Shown: positions 37,966 through 50,127 of the stretch, piece after piece
Layout: each line of letters starts with the position of its first letter
Position numbering within the stretch: the stretch's first letter is position 1
Assembly (NCBI GenBank): GCA_003254905.1
Contig: QANU01085255.1
Location: 529,993 to 593,992, forward strand
DNA length: 64,000 nucleotides
Reading direction: 5' to 3'
From: Nissolia schottii
Taxonomy: Eukaryota; Streptophyta; Magnoliopsida; Fabales; Fabaceae
Notes under the pieces: generated by a model
Told to the model about the DNA's origin: nothing
What the model saw: only the letters and a program-made list of their open reading frames with translations
The model's database searches: none
Position numbers and translations under genes: made by a program

Positions 37966-38373
37966 ATCTCTGTTTAGACCACACAACAAGGTATTTCTAA
38001 TTTCACCTTCTAATTTCTGTTAGATCTACAAAAATAGAAATTGAACACATTGTATGTTAATTGCTTGAATTCATTGTAGAAGTCCACCTTTATGTGGGTA
38101 CCTTTTGTTAAATAACATGGGAAATATATGTTAAAAAAAATTGTAGAGAGCCACAAATATGAGTTTGTGATAAAGGAAACCAAATAGAGGAAAATTTAAG
38201 AGAGGTGGATGTTGCTTAGAGAAACAGGGCAAACACTCTAATTAAGATAACTCTACTAAAAAAACAAATTACTTTTACTATAAATCAAAATGAATCACAG
38301 ATCTGATTGTGTAGTTGGTGAATAACAACCTTGTGTTGTGTAGAATTAGTGCCAATTTTTCTAATAAACTGTA
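37966..38373. other. Unassigned sequence after the hAT-like copy
   Basis: This continues the region interrupted by the hAT-like element. No gene is seen. It may belong to an older degraded transposon spanning about 36.9-38.5 kb. Confidence 0.35.
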
Positions 38374-38515
38374 ACAGGCCAAGACTATCAGGCTTCAGGC
38401 CAGGCCAGGCCTACCAAACAGGCCAGGTCAGGCCTAAAAAAAAGTCTATAACAGTTAACAGCCCAGGCCCAGGCCAATAATTTACGAAACAGGCCTGGCC
38501 TGTTCCCACCCCTAG
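38374..38515. repeat. GGCCTG-rich hAT-terminus-like remnant
   Basis: About 140 bases carry repeated CAGGCC/GGCCTG motifs and end GTTCCCACCCCTAG, a pattern like a hAT terminal region (reverse complement CTAGGGGTGGGAAC). A matching left terminus was not found nearby, so it is probably a truncated or rearranged end. Confidence 0.4.
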
Positions 38516-39682
38516 TCAGAATTAGTGATCAAATTCGTGATAATAAATTTTAGATATTAGCAATTTAATCAAAATAAAATATAGTAATTAAGACGAGTAG
38601 CAACAAAATCTGTTAATTTAAGTTATCAATACAATAATCAATTTTTTACTGACTAAGGTTTTGTTTAGTGGTGATAAAGTGTCAAATTTCAACTCACTCA
38701 CAATGATGTATAGAACAAAACTTAAATGTGACTGTCTTCGGTAAGAAAACACCTATGAAGATAAAAAAAAATTAAATAAATAAACAAACCCTTTTACTTT
38801 TGTTACTATTATCATTGAAGAGTAGTGTAGTGACGTTTTTTTCTTTAAATAATGTGTAGATACTTCCTGTTCATGTTATAAAGATGGAATATATTTAATT
38901 AATATATTAAAAAACACTGACACAAATATGGAGACAATATGGCACGTGACACGTTGATACACCAACTTAAAAATTTTATAATACACAAGCACGACATATA
39001 TATATGTATAAAATTTAATATTTATAATAATATTTTAATATTTTTATTGACATCAAAATACTAATTTTTAATACTTTCTAAATCCCTTTAAAAATATATG
39101 ACACATTTTAGACAATTTCATGTGATAATACTTATTAATTTTCTAAGGATTTATATTATTATAAATTGTTTATAAAATATTTTTTCTTTGACATGATTCA
39201 AAAACTTGCAGATATATATAGGATACACTTAGATAAAACTAATTATAAACTTTTATTTAAATATTTTTAAACATGTGCAATATATATGTCAGATGAATGT
39301 ATTTGTGTTAACATAAAAATACGACAATCTCACGAGATATTTATACTCCTGTATTGATACCCAATTTAAGAGAGAATTAAATATCCATTGACGAAGATTT
39401 TCCGTTTGTAAGGGGCCCCCCACCACCACCAGCCAATGCGTACGAGCGTAGGATGACGACCACTTGTGCTCATCTAGAGTGTCTCTAGAGTCAAACTAAG
39501 GCAGTATCTCAGTCAATAGTCCATGGAAACTTCATTATAGATAAAAATAAATAAATAAATCATTTTTTGAACTTGAATTTACGATCAAGGCAATTAGAAA
39601 TCAATGAATATCTTTTGCTTGTGCTAGTGAAAAAGTACAAATTGTTCACACACTGGTTGGTTTTGTCATATGGTCATGTTTG
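38516..39682. other. AT-rich intergenic DNA
   Basis: No gene seen. The last five bases, GTTTG (39678-39682), are the target duplication of the copia element that follows. Confidence 0.5.
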
Positions 39683-40110
39683 CGTAGGTTGTAATTTCCA
39701 TAACCAATTCAAGAAATTACCATTAAATTTGAATATTAAAATTCATGATTATCATATTGTAAAACGAGATAAAGAATAAGAAACATATATCCAGACCCAT
39801 ATTGTGATTCAATGAAGTATCTTTGATTCTTTTCCCCTCTCTTTCTTTTTTATCATTTCAATCCCTTCTGATGATGAGAAAAGTGTTTTCTTAAAACAGA
39901 CCTCAAAACCTAATGATTTCTGAATCCTTATTTTTTGAGTAACTGCCATCAGATTTACAAGAGAGAAGGGAGAGTCGATTTTACCAAAATACCCTCACTA
40001 ACTCTATCACTTTTTTATAGGATTAATTGTCATCATCTTAATCCCCTTTTATTAAAGTTAGTATACTTGTTATATGGGCCACATCATCATGAGATTAAAA
40101 TAATCTTGCA
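39683..40110 (-). repeat. 3' LTR of the copia element
   Basis: 428 bp, matching 45363-45753 along its length. The plus-strand left edge reads CGTAGGTTG where the partner has TGTAGGTTG, so the terminal T has mutated; the right edge ends CA. It has about 35 bases near 39908-39942 absent from the other LTR. Confidence 0.9.
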
Positions 40111-40478
40111 ATCTCCCACTTAGTCCATGTGACGACTTGAAGATTAAATAACCATAAGTACGCACTTTACATTGAAAAAAAATCAAGTCATCATCTTTCA
40201 TTGAATTGAGTTGGTTGAATCATGGCGATCAATGTCAATCAAAACGACATGTTTCCTTCCATGTATCACAACACAACTCAACCCAAATAACTTTAATCAA
40301 GGCATACTATGACCTTTGACTTTAATGTCGATAACATGTTTTTACACAAAACAATACATGTACATAATATGATGTGAATAACAAATAAATAAAGCAGAAA
40401 TTAACATAACTTTAACTGAATTCATAAGTGTCATAACAATACGAGCAAGATCCATACATATGTATACATATTATAAAA

Positions 40479-41665
40479 TCAATCTAACAAGGGCTTATCA
40501 ATAATGCTTATTCTCTTTACATGACCAGAAAATGTTTTGGGTGGCAACCCTTTGGTCAGCAGATCCGTTATAATCAATTTTGTACCAATATGCTCAGTTG
40601 ACACGTTCTGTTTCTGCACTTCTTCCTTAACTGACAAGTACTTTAAGTCCATGTGTTTTGCACCCTCGGAGCACTTGTCATTCTTTGAGAAGAAGATAAT
40701 TGTATAATCATTACAATAAATTCTTAGCGTCCTAGCTATGCCGTCGACAATACTAAGCCCCAAGACAAAATTTCGCAACCATAATGCATGAACTGTGGCC
40801 TCAAAGCATGCCACAAATTCAGCCTCCATAGTACAAGTAGTAATGATAGACTCTTTCCACTTTTCCATGAAATAGCCCCTCCATCTAGTAGAAAGACATA
40901 ACCAAATGTGGATTTCCTAGAGTTTACACATCCTGCATAGTCTGAATCTGAGTAGCCAACTACTTCATTGCTATCTAATTTTCTGTAAGTAAGCATGTAA
41001 TCCTTGGTGCCTTGCAAATACCTAAGGACCTTCTTTGCAGCTTTTAAGTGGTCTATTCTGGGATTACTTTGATACTGGTTCAACATTCCAATAGCAAAAC
41101 TCATATCTGGTCGAGTGTATGTTTGAGCATATATCAAGCTCCCAACCAGAGAATCATAAGGAATACACTCCATTGCCTTTCGTTCCAAATCATTTTTGGG
41201 ACATTGCATTTGGCTAAACTTATCTCCTTTTTGAATTGGAATAATTCCTGAAGAGCAACTTTCCATTCTATACCTCTCTAACACTTTATTGATATAGCTC
41301 TTCTAAGACAATCCTCACCCATATCTTTTATTTCAAACTTATTAGAGAGAAATTTCTTTACATCATGTAACAAACCAACATCATTTGCAACAAGAAGAAC
41401 GCGTCGACATACAGAACTAATACAATAAACTTTCTCCCACTAACCTTCATGTAGATACACCTATCAATAGTGTTCTCTACAAAATCGTATGACAAAATAG
41501 TATCATTGAACTTAAGATACCATTGTCGGGAAGCTTGTTTTAGTCCACATATTGACTTCTTTAACTTACACACCAAGTTTTCTTTTTCTGTGGTCAAGAA
41601 CCCTTCGGGTTGGTCCATATAAACCTCTTCTTCCAAGTCACCATTGAGAAATGCGATCTTTAAAT
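40479..41665 (-). pseudogene. copia reverse transcriptase and RNase H remnant
   Basis: Reading from 41665 downward, the frame contains FLNGDLEEEVYMDQPEGF and KSICGLKQASRQW, both standard copia reverse-transcriptase motifs. The active-site region reads YVDAFFLL in place of YVDD, explained by a small deletion near 41400. A second frame (41284-40736) has YDSLVGSLIYAQTYTRPDM and the RNase H start GYSDSDYAGC. The last frame (40868-40479) has the RNase H end, including TMEAEFVACFEA and the usual tail with HIGTKLIITDLLTKGLP. Three frame breaks show it is not functional. Confidence 0.88.
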
Positions 41666-42366
41666 CCATTTAGTGAAGCTCTAGGTCACAATGAGCCACC
41701 AAGGCCATAACAATTCTCAAAGAGTCCTTCTTTGAAAGTGGAGAGAATGTCTCTTTGTAGTCAATGTCGTCCTTTTGAGTGTAACCTTTGGCGATAAGTC
41801 TAGCCTTATATCTTTCAATGTTGCCTTTCGAGTCTTTTTTGGTCTTAAAGACCCATTTACAACCAACTCATTTTGAACCTTTAGTCAACTCGAATAGATC
41901 CCAAACCTTATTGTCATCCATTGATTTCAACTCTTCTTTTATAACATTGAGTCACTTTTCAGAATTGCCACGTTCCATAGCTTGACTAAATAAGACTGGA
42001 TCTTCATTGATGCTTAAGTCATACTCATGCTCAAGTGAATAAACCACATAGTCATCTGAAATAGTTGGTCTTTTCTGTCTTTCAGACTTTCTTAAAGGTA
42101 TTACTCATGGTTCATCCACCGTTTGTTCATTAGTGACTTGCACATCGTTGGTCGGTTCATTATTCATATGTTTGTCTTGTGAGTTTGGAACATTGATTTG
42201 TTGCTTTAGAATGTTGTGTGACTGTGATACAACAAAAGGTACAACAACCTGAGGAGAAACGCTAAGTGTAGGAATTTCTACACAGTTCTCTTGAATATCC
42301 ACCTTTCGTAATTCCTCACTCCCACTGAACTGACCTTTGAAAGGAACCTACCATTACTAGACTCAA

Positions 42367-43420
42367 CTATATAGTATTATGGTTAGGGAAATAAAATGTG
42401 TACCCCTTTGACTTTTTAGGACAGCCGATGAAATAACCACTAATGGTTCTTGCATCAAGCTTCTTTTCGTGTGGATTATATACCCTTACTTTTGCCGGGC
42501 AACCCCAAACATGAAGGTGCCTCAAACTAGGTTTCCTTCCTGTCCATAACTCATAAGGAGTCTTAGGAACTGCCTTACTAGGAACCCTGTTAAGCAGATA
42601 CGCAGCAGATCTTAATGTATACATCCATAGTGATAAAGGTACATTGATATAATTTATCATGCTCCTAACCATTTCCATAAGAGTACGATTCCGCCTTTCA
42701 GCTACACCATTTTGCTGTGGTGTACTGGGCATTGTATACTGTGCACATATGCCTCGACTTTCGAGAAACTTTACAAATTGACCAAGGCATTGTCCTCTTT
42801 CATTAAACTTCCCATAATATTCACCACCATCAGACCTCACAACCTTTACTTTTCTATCTAACTGCCTTTCCACTTCATTAATGAATGTCTCAAGGACGTC
42901 CACTGATTGAGACTTTTCATGCAGTAGATACAAATAACAATAATGTGAGAAGTCATCAATAAAAGTGATGTAATATTTTTCACCACCCCAGGATGGAATG
43001 TCAAAGGGACCACATATGTCAACGTGTATCAACTCAAGGAGTTAGCTGCTTCTTGTGGCCAAACCTTTTGATATATGCTTGATTTGCTTGCCTTTAATGC
43101 AATCCACACACACACACATATATATCCCAGTCATCAAAATCCAATTGATGTAAGATTTCACTTTTCACTAACCTCAAGATCCTTTCTTTGGAAATGTGAC
43201 CTAACCTTTGATGCCACAAGAAAGCAAAATTCTCATTAAGTGCAACATACTTACTACCAGTACTATGTTCAACATGAAACAGGGATTCAACAAAATTAAC
43301 ATCAAGATTGAAATGGTATAAAGCATCAACTAAAGTACCAGAACCGTAATAATACTCATGTTTATGCAAACTGAAAATATCACCACTACCAATCCTAAAG
43401 TTAAATCCTACGTCATCCAA
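42367..43420 (-). pseudogene. copia integrase region with pre-integrase zinc-binding part
   Basis: The frame 43420-43094 ends in the GAG_pre-integrase type region (FLWHQRLGHISKERI), then a break. The frame 43032-42367 carries the integrase core: D in HVDICGPF, D in VRSDGGEYY and E in PQQNGVAERRN, the DDE triad, then WGCPAKVRVYNP and SGYFIGCP. The core triad is intact, but the reading frame is interrupted on both sides. Confidence 0.88.
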
Positions 43421-43517
43421 CTTTGCAATAGAAACTAAATTCCTAACACATACGGGAACATAGAGACACTTTTATAGATCTAAGCAAGAGTTACTATCCA
43501 AGATCAATCTGTAAGTC

Positions 43518-43950
43518 TCAAGTCCTTCTATCCGTGCCTTCATGAATGGGTTGTGACCAATCAAATTTCTTGGTCGTCAACTTATTCATTAAGCTGCTCA
43601 CAATGGACTTATCAGTAATGTCCGATTGAGAGTATTCCTTAATCTTTGCCATGAATCCCTTAACATCTTCTGTCTTAGGCATAGATCGCTTAACATTATC
43701 AATCAACGTTATTCTCATCAAGCTCACACTTAGTAGGTTAGACTTGTCCCAAGCATGATAAAGATTTTTATCCTCTTCTGAACTAGTCTCAGTAATGGTT
43801 GTGGGCTTTTAATCCACTATTAATGCGAGCTCCAAATCCATAAAGCCCAAATGGAAACGGATTTGTTCAGACCACTCATCATAATTTAGTCCATTAAACT
43901 TGATAATACCATTGACTACACCATACACATTTGTGGAAGCTGCAAAATTT
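43518..43950 (-). pseudogene. copia gag remnant
   Basis: Reverse reading from about 43950 gives FNGLNYDEWSEQIRFHLG, a typical copia gag start, then a stop codon near 43812, and continues with SLMRITLIDNVKRSMP and SLMNKLTTKKFDWS. The expected zinc knuckle and protease are missing; the gag sequence passes almost directly into pol sequence (about 43500-43440), indicating an internal deletion. Confidence 0.75.
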
Positions 43951-45003
43951 TATACAAACTCATACATTAATGCTTTGAGTAACTTTAATAAATTCAAACA
44001 ATAAATTTCAGTTATGTATCTAGGTTCACCTTTGGGTGACACTTAAATTCATAACTTCAAACTATAATAATTATCAATCATACTCAAGCCAATATGCATG
44101 TTATCTTTGGATATACAAACACATTCAACAAGTATGTCAATATATCACTACAATATCATTAATTATAAGCAATGGTTCCCCTTTGGGCAACCTCTTAGCA
44201 TAATAATTAATGATTTCATTACTTAATTGTGAATAATCACAAATTAAATTTATTAAATATTAACTTCTTACAGTTAATTTCCATAATTGCTGAAATATAA
44301 ACTTCTAACCCAACTATTTGATTTTTTGTTCTACAGTTTGGTTAGAAAATGCCCATAAAAATTTTTATTAGCTCATTTAATTTTTTGTTTACATAAAGAA
44401 ACTATTTGCATTTCACAAACAAAAAAAAAATTAGTGGCTCATCTCAACTATTAGCCCATCTTCAAAAAAATAGGAAAGCCCTTAACTTTTTGGCCCATTC
44501 AAAACAAATTGGGCCATCATTCTTCAAAACAAAAAATTTGTTTTTACCAAAAAATAATTAAAAAAAAAAAAGATTTGCAGAAGCAAAATTGCTTCTTGTG
44601 CAAATCACAGCAGCAACTTGTTGAAGCAAGTTGGCTTACGCAGCATACGACGTGATGGTTGCGCAAATCGCGGCGCCTATACTGCCTCACGCCTGATTGT
44701 GAGGAAACCATTTTGCCAGTAGCTACAGTAGAAGCAAGCCCATCATGAGGTCACGGCTCACCGCCACCCTCTCTCCGTGACACCGTCCTTTCACACCGCC
44801 GCCCCACCGTCGCAAGTATGTACCACCACCGCAAGCCATGGTTGTGTTGCGTTGTCACCATCAGTGATGCGCAGGCACAGTCGCGAGGAAGAAGTCGTGA
44901 ACGGCCATCCCCATCGTCACCATCGCCGTGACCTGGCCAAGACCTGCTATCTTCACGAACTTTCAATGTGTTCTTCTTCGCGAGCACAAACCGCAACCGC
45001 CGT

Positions 45004-45231
45004 GAATGACATTGCGAAGAGAATCCGTTATTCGAGGCTGACGAACTTTCACCGCGATCTGATGGCAGGGGCAGTGATGGGTGGGGTGGTGCACACCATC
45101 ATTGCCCCTATTAAGATGGCGAAGCTATTGTTGCAGACGCGGGAGAGCAATAAGCGTTTGTTTCCAGTAGGCGTCGCAAATTCGAGGGCATGCACGATTG
45201 CATAGTCCGCACCATTAGGGAAAAAGAATTT
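45004..45231 (+). pseudogene. ADP/ATP-carrier-like gene fragment inside the copia leader
   Basis: On the plus strand, antisense to the retroelement, about 70 codons read LTNFHRDLMAGAVMGG, then VHTIIAPIKMAKLLLQTRES and, after a frameshift near 45168, RRKFEGMHDCIVRTIREK before a stop. This order (DLMAGAVMGG, a Pro-containing carrier signature, LLLQT, GMxDCIxRTxREE) is that of the first repeat of mitochondrial-carrier-family ADP/ATP carriers, most like the plant At5g56450 type. The fragment is frameshifted and truncated and lies between the primer-binding site and gag, a place where copia elements do not normally carry such sequence. It is most simply a host gene piece acquired by the element. 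Confidence 0.75.
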
Positions 45232-45362
45232 TGATTCAGGGTTCATTAAATTCCCAAATTTACAATTTAGGGTTCATAAGATTTGGGAAAAGTTAAATAA
45301 ACAAATAAATAATATCATTTCAGGATAATCATAAATTCCACAATCAAAGCTCTAATACTGCA

Positions 45363-45753
45363 TGTAGGTTGTAATTTCCATAACCAATTCAGGAAATTAT
45401 TATTAAATTTGAATCTTGAAATTCATGATTGTCATATTGTAAAACGACATTAAGAATAAGAAACACATACCCAAATCCATATCGTGATATAATGGAGTAT
45501 CTCTGATTCATTTCCTTTCTCTTCCTTTTTTATCCTTTCAATCCCTTCTAATGGTGAGAAGAATGTTTTCCTAAAGCTGAACTCAAACTGCCATCAGATT
45601 TATAAGGGATATAGGATGGTCGGTTTTACCAAAATACTCCCACTAACTCTCACTTTTTTATAGAATTAATTGTCACCATCTTAATCCCCATTTATTAGAG
45701 TTAATATACTTATTACATGAACCACATCATCATAAGATTAAAATAATCTTCCA
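45363..45753 (-). repeat. 5' LTR of the copia element
   Basis: 391 bp, TG at the plus-strand left edge and CA at the right, homologous to 39683-40110. The internal side is followed by a degenerate initiator-Met primer-binding site, which fixes the element's orientation. Confidence 0.9.
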
Positions 45754-45758
45754 GTTTG

Positions 45759-47886
45759 TGCATTACTACTTTGAATCATTACCATTGCGTCGGTCCTGCT
45801 AAGTCTCAATTGACCAATTAAGATTTTTGAATTGTCTATACTCTCAATTACTATGATCATAAAACTGGCACCGCCAGTTTTTCCCCCCACCTAAGTAGTT
45901 AGTACATTGTTAGGTAGATGAAGTTAACATGTTTTGGCGCTTTCATCTGACTTGGAAGTTGGAAGAGAGTTAAAATTCTTCCCTGTTCTGGAAATTTTCT
46001 ACATATATGTATTTTTTTTTCCAATATTACTATTTAATTATGTCGAGTGAACGTGTCATTAGTCATTCTTTGCCTTGCTTCGTCCACTTCTTTCCTTCTT
46101 TCTTGGGAGATTAGTAGTAGATCTATTTAGTTTGTTTTGTAGTGGTGGAATTTAACAGATCAAGACGTACCAACAGTTAGTATACTTGTGAAATTGATTC
46201 TCTCGAGTTTACAAACTTGTCCAAAAACGAAGTACTCAGAGAAAAATCAGTGGGTAGAGTTTGTTAGACTTACTAGCATTTTATTTCTACTTTGTTTTTT
46301 TTTTTTAAACGAGGTTTTCTATTTCTACTTTTTACAAGGTATAATTAATTAATTATTGTTAGTATTGAAGAACTCAAACTAGTTTAAAAATTATTTTAAT
46401 AATACCTTAACAAAATACACACGCACATATTTTGTACAACCAAGTTTTGGAGGCAACCGATGCTCTATATCTCTAGCCTCTCTTTTTTGTTTTGTCATTT
46501 TTTTTCTTTTCTCCACTCATGTCGCTTGATGTAAAAAGGTTGTGAAACTTTAATTATTCAAATATCATCCCTCTTTTGAGTTTAACACATATTTAGAAGA
46601 AAAATAATTTTATGAAAGTCATTTTAGAGAATATTTAAATAAGTGTGATGTTTATCATGAATCTTAATCCTATATCTTTTTTGCCGAGTATAATTATTCA
46701 AAAATTATTTAAAATAACTCTCATAATAATATGACACTATATAAAATAGATTGTGGTTTTTTATTATTCATTGCACAGATAACTCCACTGCTACTACCAC
46801 GACCGACTGAATTTGGGTGAAAATGATCCACATATGAAGATAATATAGTTTGAATAAACATGTTTGGGCTGTAAAGAGGAAGTTAATAATCCAGCCTCAC
46901 CAGATTTTCCATAAACCTTTAAAGGCCAATTTTTTGGTTGCAACGAAGGCCTATGGACTTGAATCTGTACTGAGTTTTGGGCTACCAAGATAGTATTCAG
47001 GCTTTAAAAGCCCATTTTATCTCTTTAAACGTGATTTACTGGCAAGTTGTTTTCTAGCCCAGCATAAAGAAAAGTGTTTATTTTCGTTTCACAACTGTAA
47101 TAGAAAAAGGGCCTTAGCTGAGTAGATCTTTGGTCTAATATTGACCAAAAAATTAAGCATGACCCATGCACTATTAGCCCATGACTTCTGCCACCCAATA
47201 GGAAACAGTTAATGGGAATAGATTTTTTTCATGTTAAAAAGTGTCATATTTCATTATATCGTAAAAGAGAAAAATATAAATAATTTGAATAAGGGGAACC
47301 CTCTTAAAATGGATGGGATTTAATTCAAATATTTATGCAGTTATCTCTTATAACATGATTAAACACGACACTTATGATTTAGCACTGCAATGTGAGAGAA
47401 ATACCAGAACACAGAGAAAAGTCATGTCCCTCTAAGTACCAATTCTATGTTCCTTCAAATAAAATTTTTCTCTTCCCTCAATCCCAATTTTAATGAGATA
47501 TAGAAAATATCAAAAATTTCCGTCTTCGTATTTCAGTTTCTAGTACCAAATGTAATATTAAGGATTTAATTTTGATGTACTATTTACTGTCTCAAAAGTC
47601 ACAAATACTTGTATATAATTGAATGATTTATACAAATGATGCATTAAAATAAATCCCAAATCTTAATACCCAAGAAAGCACAGGAAAATGTTGCAAAGGA
47701 GGATAAATCATTTAAAGCAACAATGAGGTAAACATTAGAAACTTTGAAGCATAGACTTTTTCTGTTCTTTGATCTAATGTTTCTCCCCGGATCTCAACTG
47801 TGTAATACTTCTCACTTACCATACATAGCCCCCCTTATTCTACATTCCTTACACGTATCTCCCACATTTCTCTGCCTCTCCCGTCT
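45759..47886. other. Intergenic DNA and promoter side of the vicilin-like gene
   Basis: No gene seen. A CATGCA motif at 47165-47170, the core of the RY element common in seed-storage promoters, lies about 0.8 kb before the start codon; one copy is weak evidence. The remainder is AT-rich. Confidence 0.45.
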
Positions 47887-47895
47887 TTATAAAAA
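47887..47895 (+). promoter_or_regulatory. TATA box of the vicilin-like gene
   Basis: TTATAAAAA lies about 100 bases before the start codon, in a C/T-rich promoter context with a CA-repeat leader between it and the ATG. Confidence 0.6.
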
Positions 47896-47952
47896 CAACC
47901 CCATCAACACTTAAGCTTCAAACTACAACCAACAAAATCCTTACTTGACATC

Positions 47953-47956
<4 letters not shown>

Positions 47957-47983
<27 letters not shown>
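47957..47983 (+). repeat. (AC)n microsatellite in the 5' UTR of the vicilin-like gene
   Basis: An uninterrupted AC dinucleotide run followed by a run of A ends directly before CCATGG, the start codon context of the gene. Confidence 0.85.
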
Positions 47984-47988
<5 letters not shown>

Positions 47989-47994
47989 AAAACC

Positions 47995-50127
47995 ATGGGA
48001 AACAGAGCCACCCTTTTGTTCCTGCTCTTTGTTCTTTGCCATGGATTGACCCTAACAATGGGGTTGCGGAAGAAGGAAGGGCCATCTCCTTCTCCAAAGT
48101 CAGACAAGATGTTCATGCTGCGAAACTCCAAGCGTGTGGTGAAGACCGATGCAGGGGAGATGAGAGTGTTGGAAAGCTACGGCGGCAGTAAGATCTTGGA
48201 GAGGAGGTTGCACATTGGCTTCATCACCATGGAGCCCATGTCCCTCTTCGTCCCTCAGTACATCGACTCCAGTTTCGTTGTCTTCGTCCGCGGAGGTATA
48301 TCGGAATCTCTCTTTTCCTCTGACTAAATGTTATGCTAACAACTATCCGAAACAACTCCAATCATAAATAAAGGCGTGGGATCCATTGTAGTCTCCTACC
48401 AACCATAGTACAACTCGCACATTTGGGAGTGCAGTTGTCTCAAAATTATCCGAAATGATTCTCATCCTATCATTTCTCCTCTCTTTCAGGAGAAGCAAAC
48501 ATGGGAATCATGTGTAAGGGTAAACTGAGGGAAAGGCGATTGAAGAAGGGGGATGTGTATAGAATCCCAGCAGGTTCAGCATTCTATATGGTGAATTCAC
48601 GCGAGTCTGAAACACTTGACATTATCTGCAGCATTGACCCCTCTGAGAGCATGCGAGTAGGCACATTCCAGGTACATAACAACAGGTCACATCGTATGCT
48701 GCATCTTTATCTTATCCTTCTGACACTCTGCTATGTACATACTTTGATTTTGATTTATCTTGTTACACGCATCCAATTGTTACATTGCTACACTAAGGTA
48801 TATATGACATTGTTCAATAATGTCTGTTTGGCTGCATATATATGCAGTCATTCTATATTGGAGGAGGAGCCAATCCAGCTTCAGTACTCTCCGGCTTCCA
48901 GCCTGAGATCCTTGAAACTGCTTTTAACGTAAGCTAATTACTTCATTAATTTATATATTGCTCATTCAGTCCATTCTATTAAACGTTTAAATATGTTTTT
49001 GAATTAATGTACTTGGGTGCAAATAAAAAACCCCAATTGACATTGAATACTAACTCACACAGGTATCGGGAGCAGAGCTGAAGAAAATCTTGACAAGGCA
49101 ACACGAGGGCCCAATTGTGCATTTGAGTGATTCACACCACCACACAAGTCTATGGACCAAATTCCTTCAACTGAAGGACGAGGACAAACTGCAACACCTG
49201 AAGAAAATGGTGCAAGACCAAGAAGATTTCGATGACGAAGATGAAGAGGAAGAGGAAGAGGAAGAGGAAGAGAAACAAAAAAGCTGGTCATGGAGGAAGC
49301 TCTTGGACTCTGTCTTGTGCAACGAGGAGAAGAAGAAGAAGAAAGAGGCAAAGCACAACAAGGGTTCCCATCATTCCCATTTCCACCATGATCACTCTTG
49401 CAACCTATACGACAGGGAACCAGATTTCGAAAACAGTTACGGTTGGAGCGTCGCTGTCGACGGCTCAGATTACTCCCCACTCAGGAGATCCGGCGTTGGC
49501 GTTTATCACGTCAACCTCTCACCGGTGCGCTGACCAATACTCGTTGACAAAACTGTTGTATTATTAAATTAAATCTATCGGATCAATTAATTAATTAATA
49601 CAAAATTGATAAGTATTTTCAAAGTAATGTATGTATCTTGTCAATTAATTTAAAATACGTGGTGGTTGCTGCAGGGAGCGATGATGACACCGCACCTGAA
49701 CCCAAGGGCGACAGAGTATGGCGTAGTGTTGAAGGGAAGTGGGAGGATCCAGATCGTGTTTCCAAATGGGAGCAATGCGATGGACGCCAGAGTCAGGCAA
49801 GGGGACGTGTTCTTCGTGCCCAGGTACTTCCCCATCTGCCAGATGGCGTCTGGGAGCGAACCACTCGAGTTCTTTGGCTTCACTACCTCGGCAAGGAAGA
49901 GCAGGCCCCAATTCTTGGTGGGGGCCACGTCGCTATTGAGGGCCATGATGGGGCCCGAGCTCGCTGCCGCTTTCGGCGTCAGCGAGGACACCATGAACCG
50001 GGTGGTTCATGCGCAGCGTGAGGCTGTCATCTTGCCAATGCATGGACATGGAGGAGAACACAACAACGAGGACAAGGCTCACACCATTCCTAAGCTCGTT
50101 AGGAATGGCATGATTATGGGGTTTTGA
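47995..50127 (+). CDS. Vicilin-like seed storage protein (bicupin, At2g28490-like)
   Basis: Five exons, 47995-48295, 48490-48671, 48848-48928, 49063-49524 and 49675-50127, join in frame with GT/AG junctions to give 492 residues. Residues 1-23 (ATLLFLLFVLCHGL core) are a signal peptide. The first cupin domain spans about 45-160, with GDVYRIPAGSAFYMVN as its conserved second motif; the second spans about 310-455, with HLNPRATEYGVVLKGSG and GDVFFVPRYFP. Between them is a charged linker with a run of about ten Glu and a Lys-rich, His-rich stretch. Proteins of this 7S-like group enter the secretory pathway and accumulate in seed storage vacuoles; some cupins of this type also bind metals. The exon pattern and length fit the At2g28490 group. 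No disruption was seen. Expression in seed is expected from the family, not shown by the sequence. Confidence 0.93.

Larger units (their letters stand above)
39683..45753 (-). mobile_element. Ty1/copia LTR retrotransposon, full length but degenerate (6071 bp)
   Basis: Two related LTRs, 39683-40110 and 45363-45753, flank the element, with target duplications GTTTG at 39678-39682 and 45754-45758. It reads on the minus strand, so the 5' LTR is the one at 45363-45753. Next to it is a primer-binding site like that for initiator tRNA-Met (reverse complement of about 45349-45360, AGTATTAGAGC core), and a purine-rich tract (AAGTGGGAGAT) abuts the 3' LTR. The order gag, integrase, reverse transcriptase, RNase H is that of copia. 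All coding parts carry stops or frameshifts, and protease is missing. The LTRs differ at many positions and by an indel of about 35 bp, so the insertion is not recent. The leader contains a piece of a host carrier gene. Confidence 0.93.

Noticed and set aside
44777..45003. Start of a 142-codon open frame in front of the carrier fragment, as a possible complete gene
   Set aside because: Only the part from about 45004 resembles a carrier; the upstream part is His/Arg-rich without family match, the frame breaks near 45168, and it sits inside the copia leader.
49090..49567. Alternative frames and antisense frames over the vicilin-like exon 4
   Set aside because: These are shadows produced by the GAA/GAG-rich repeat; the phase-consistent five-exon gene explains the interval.
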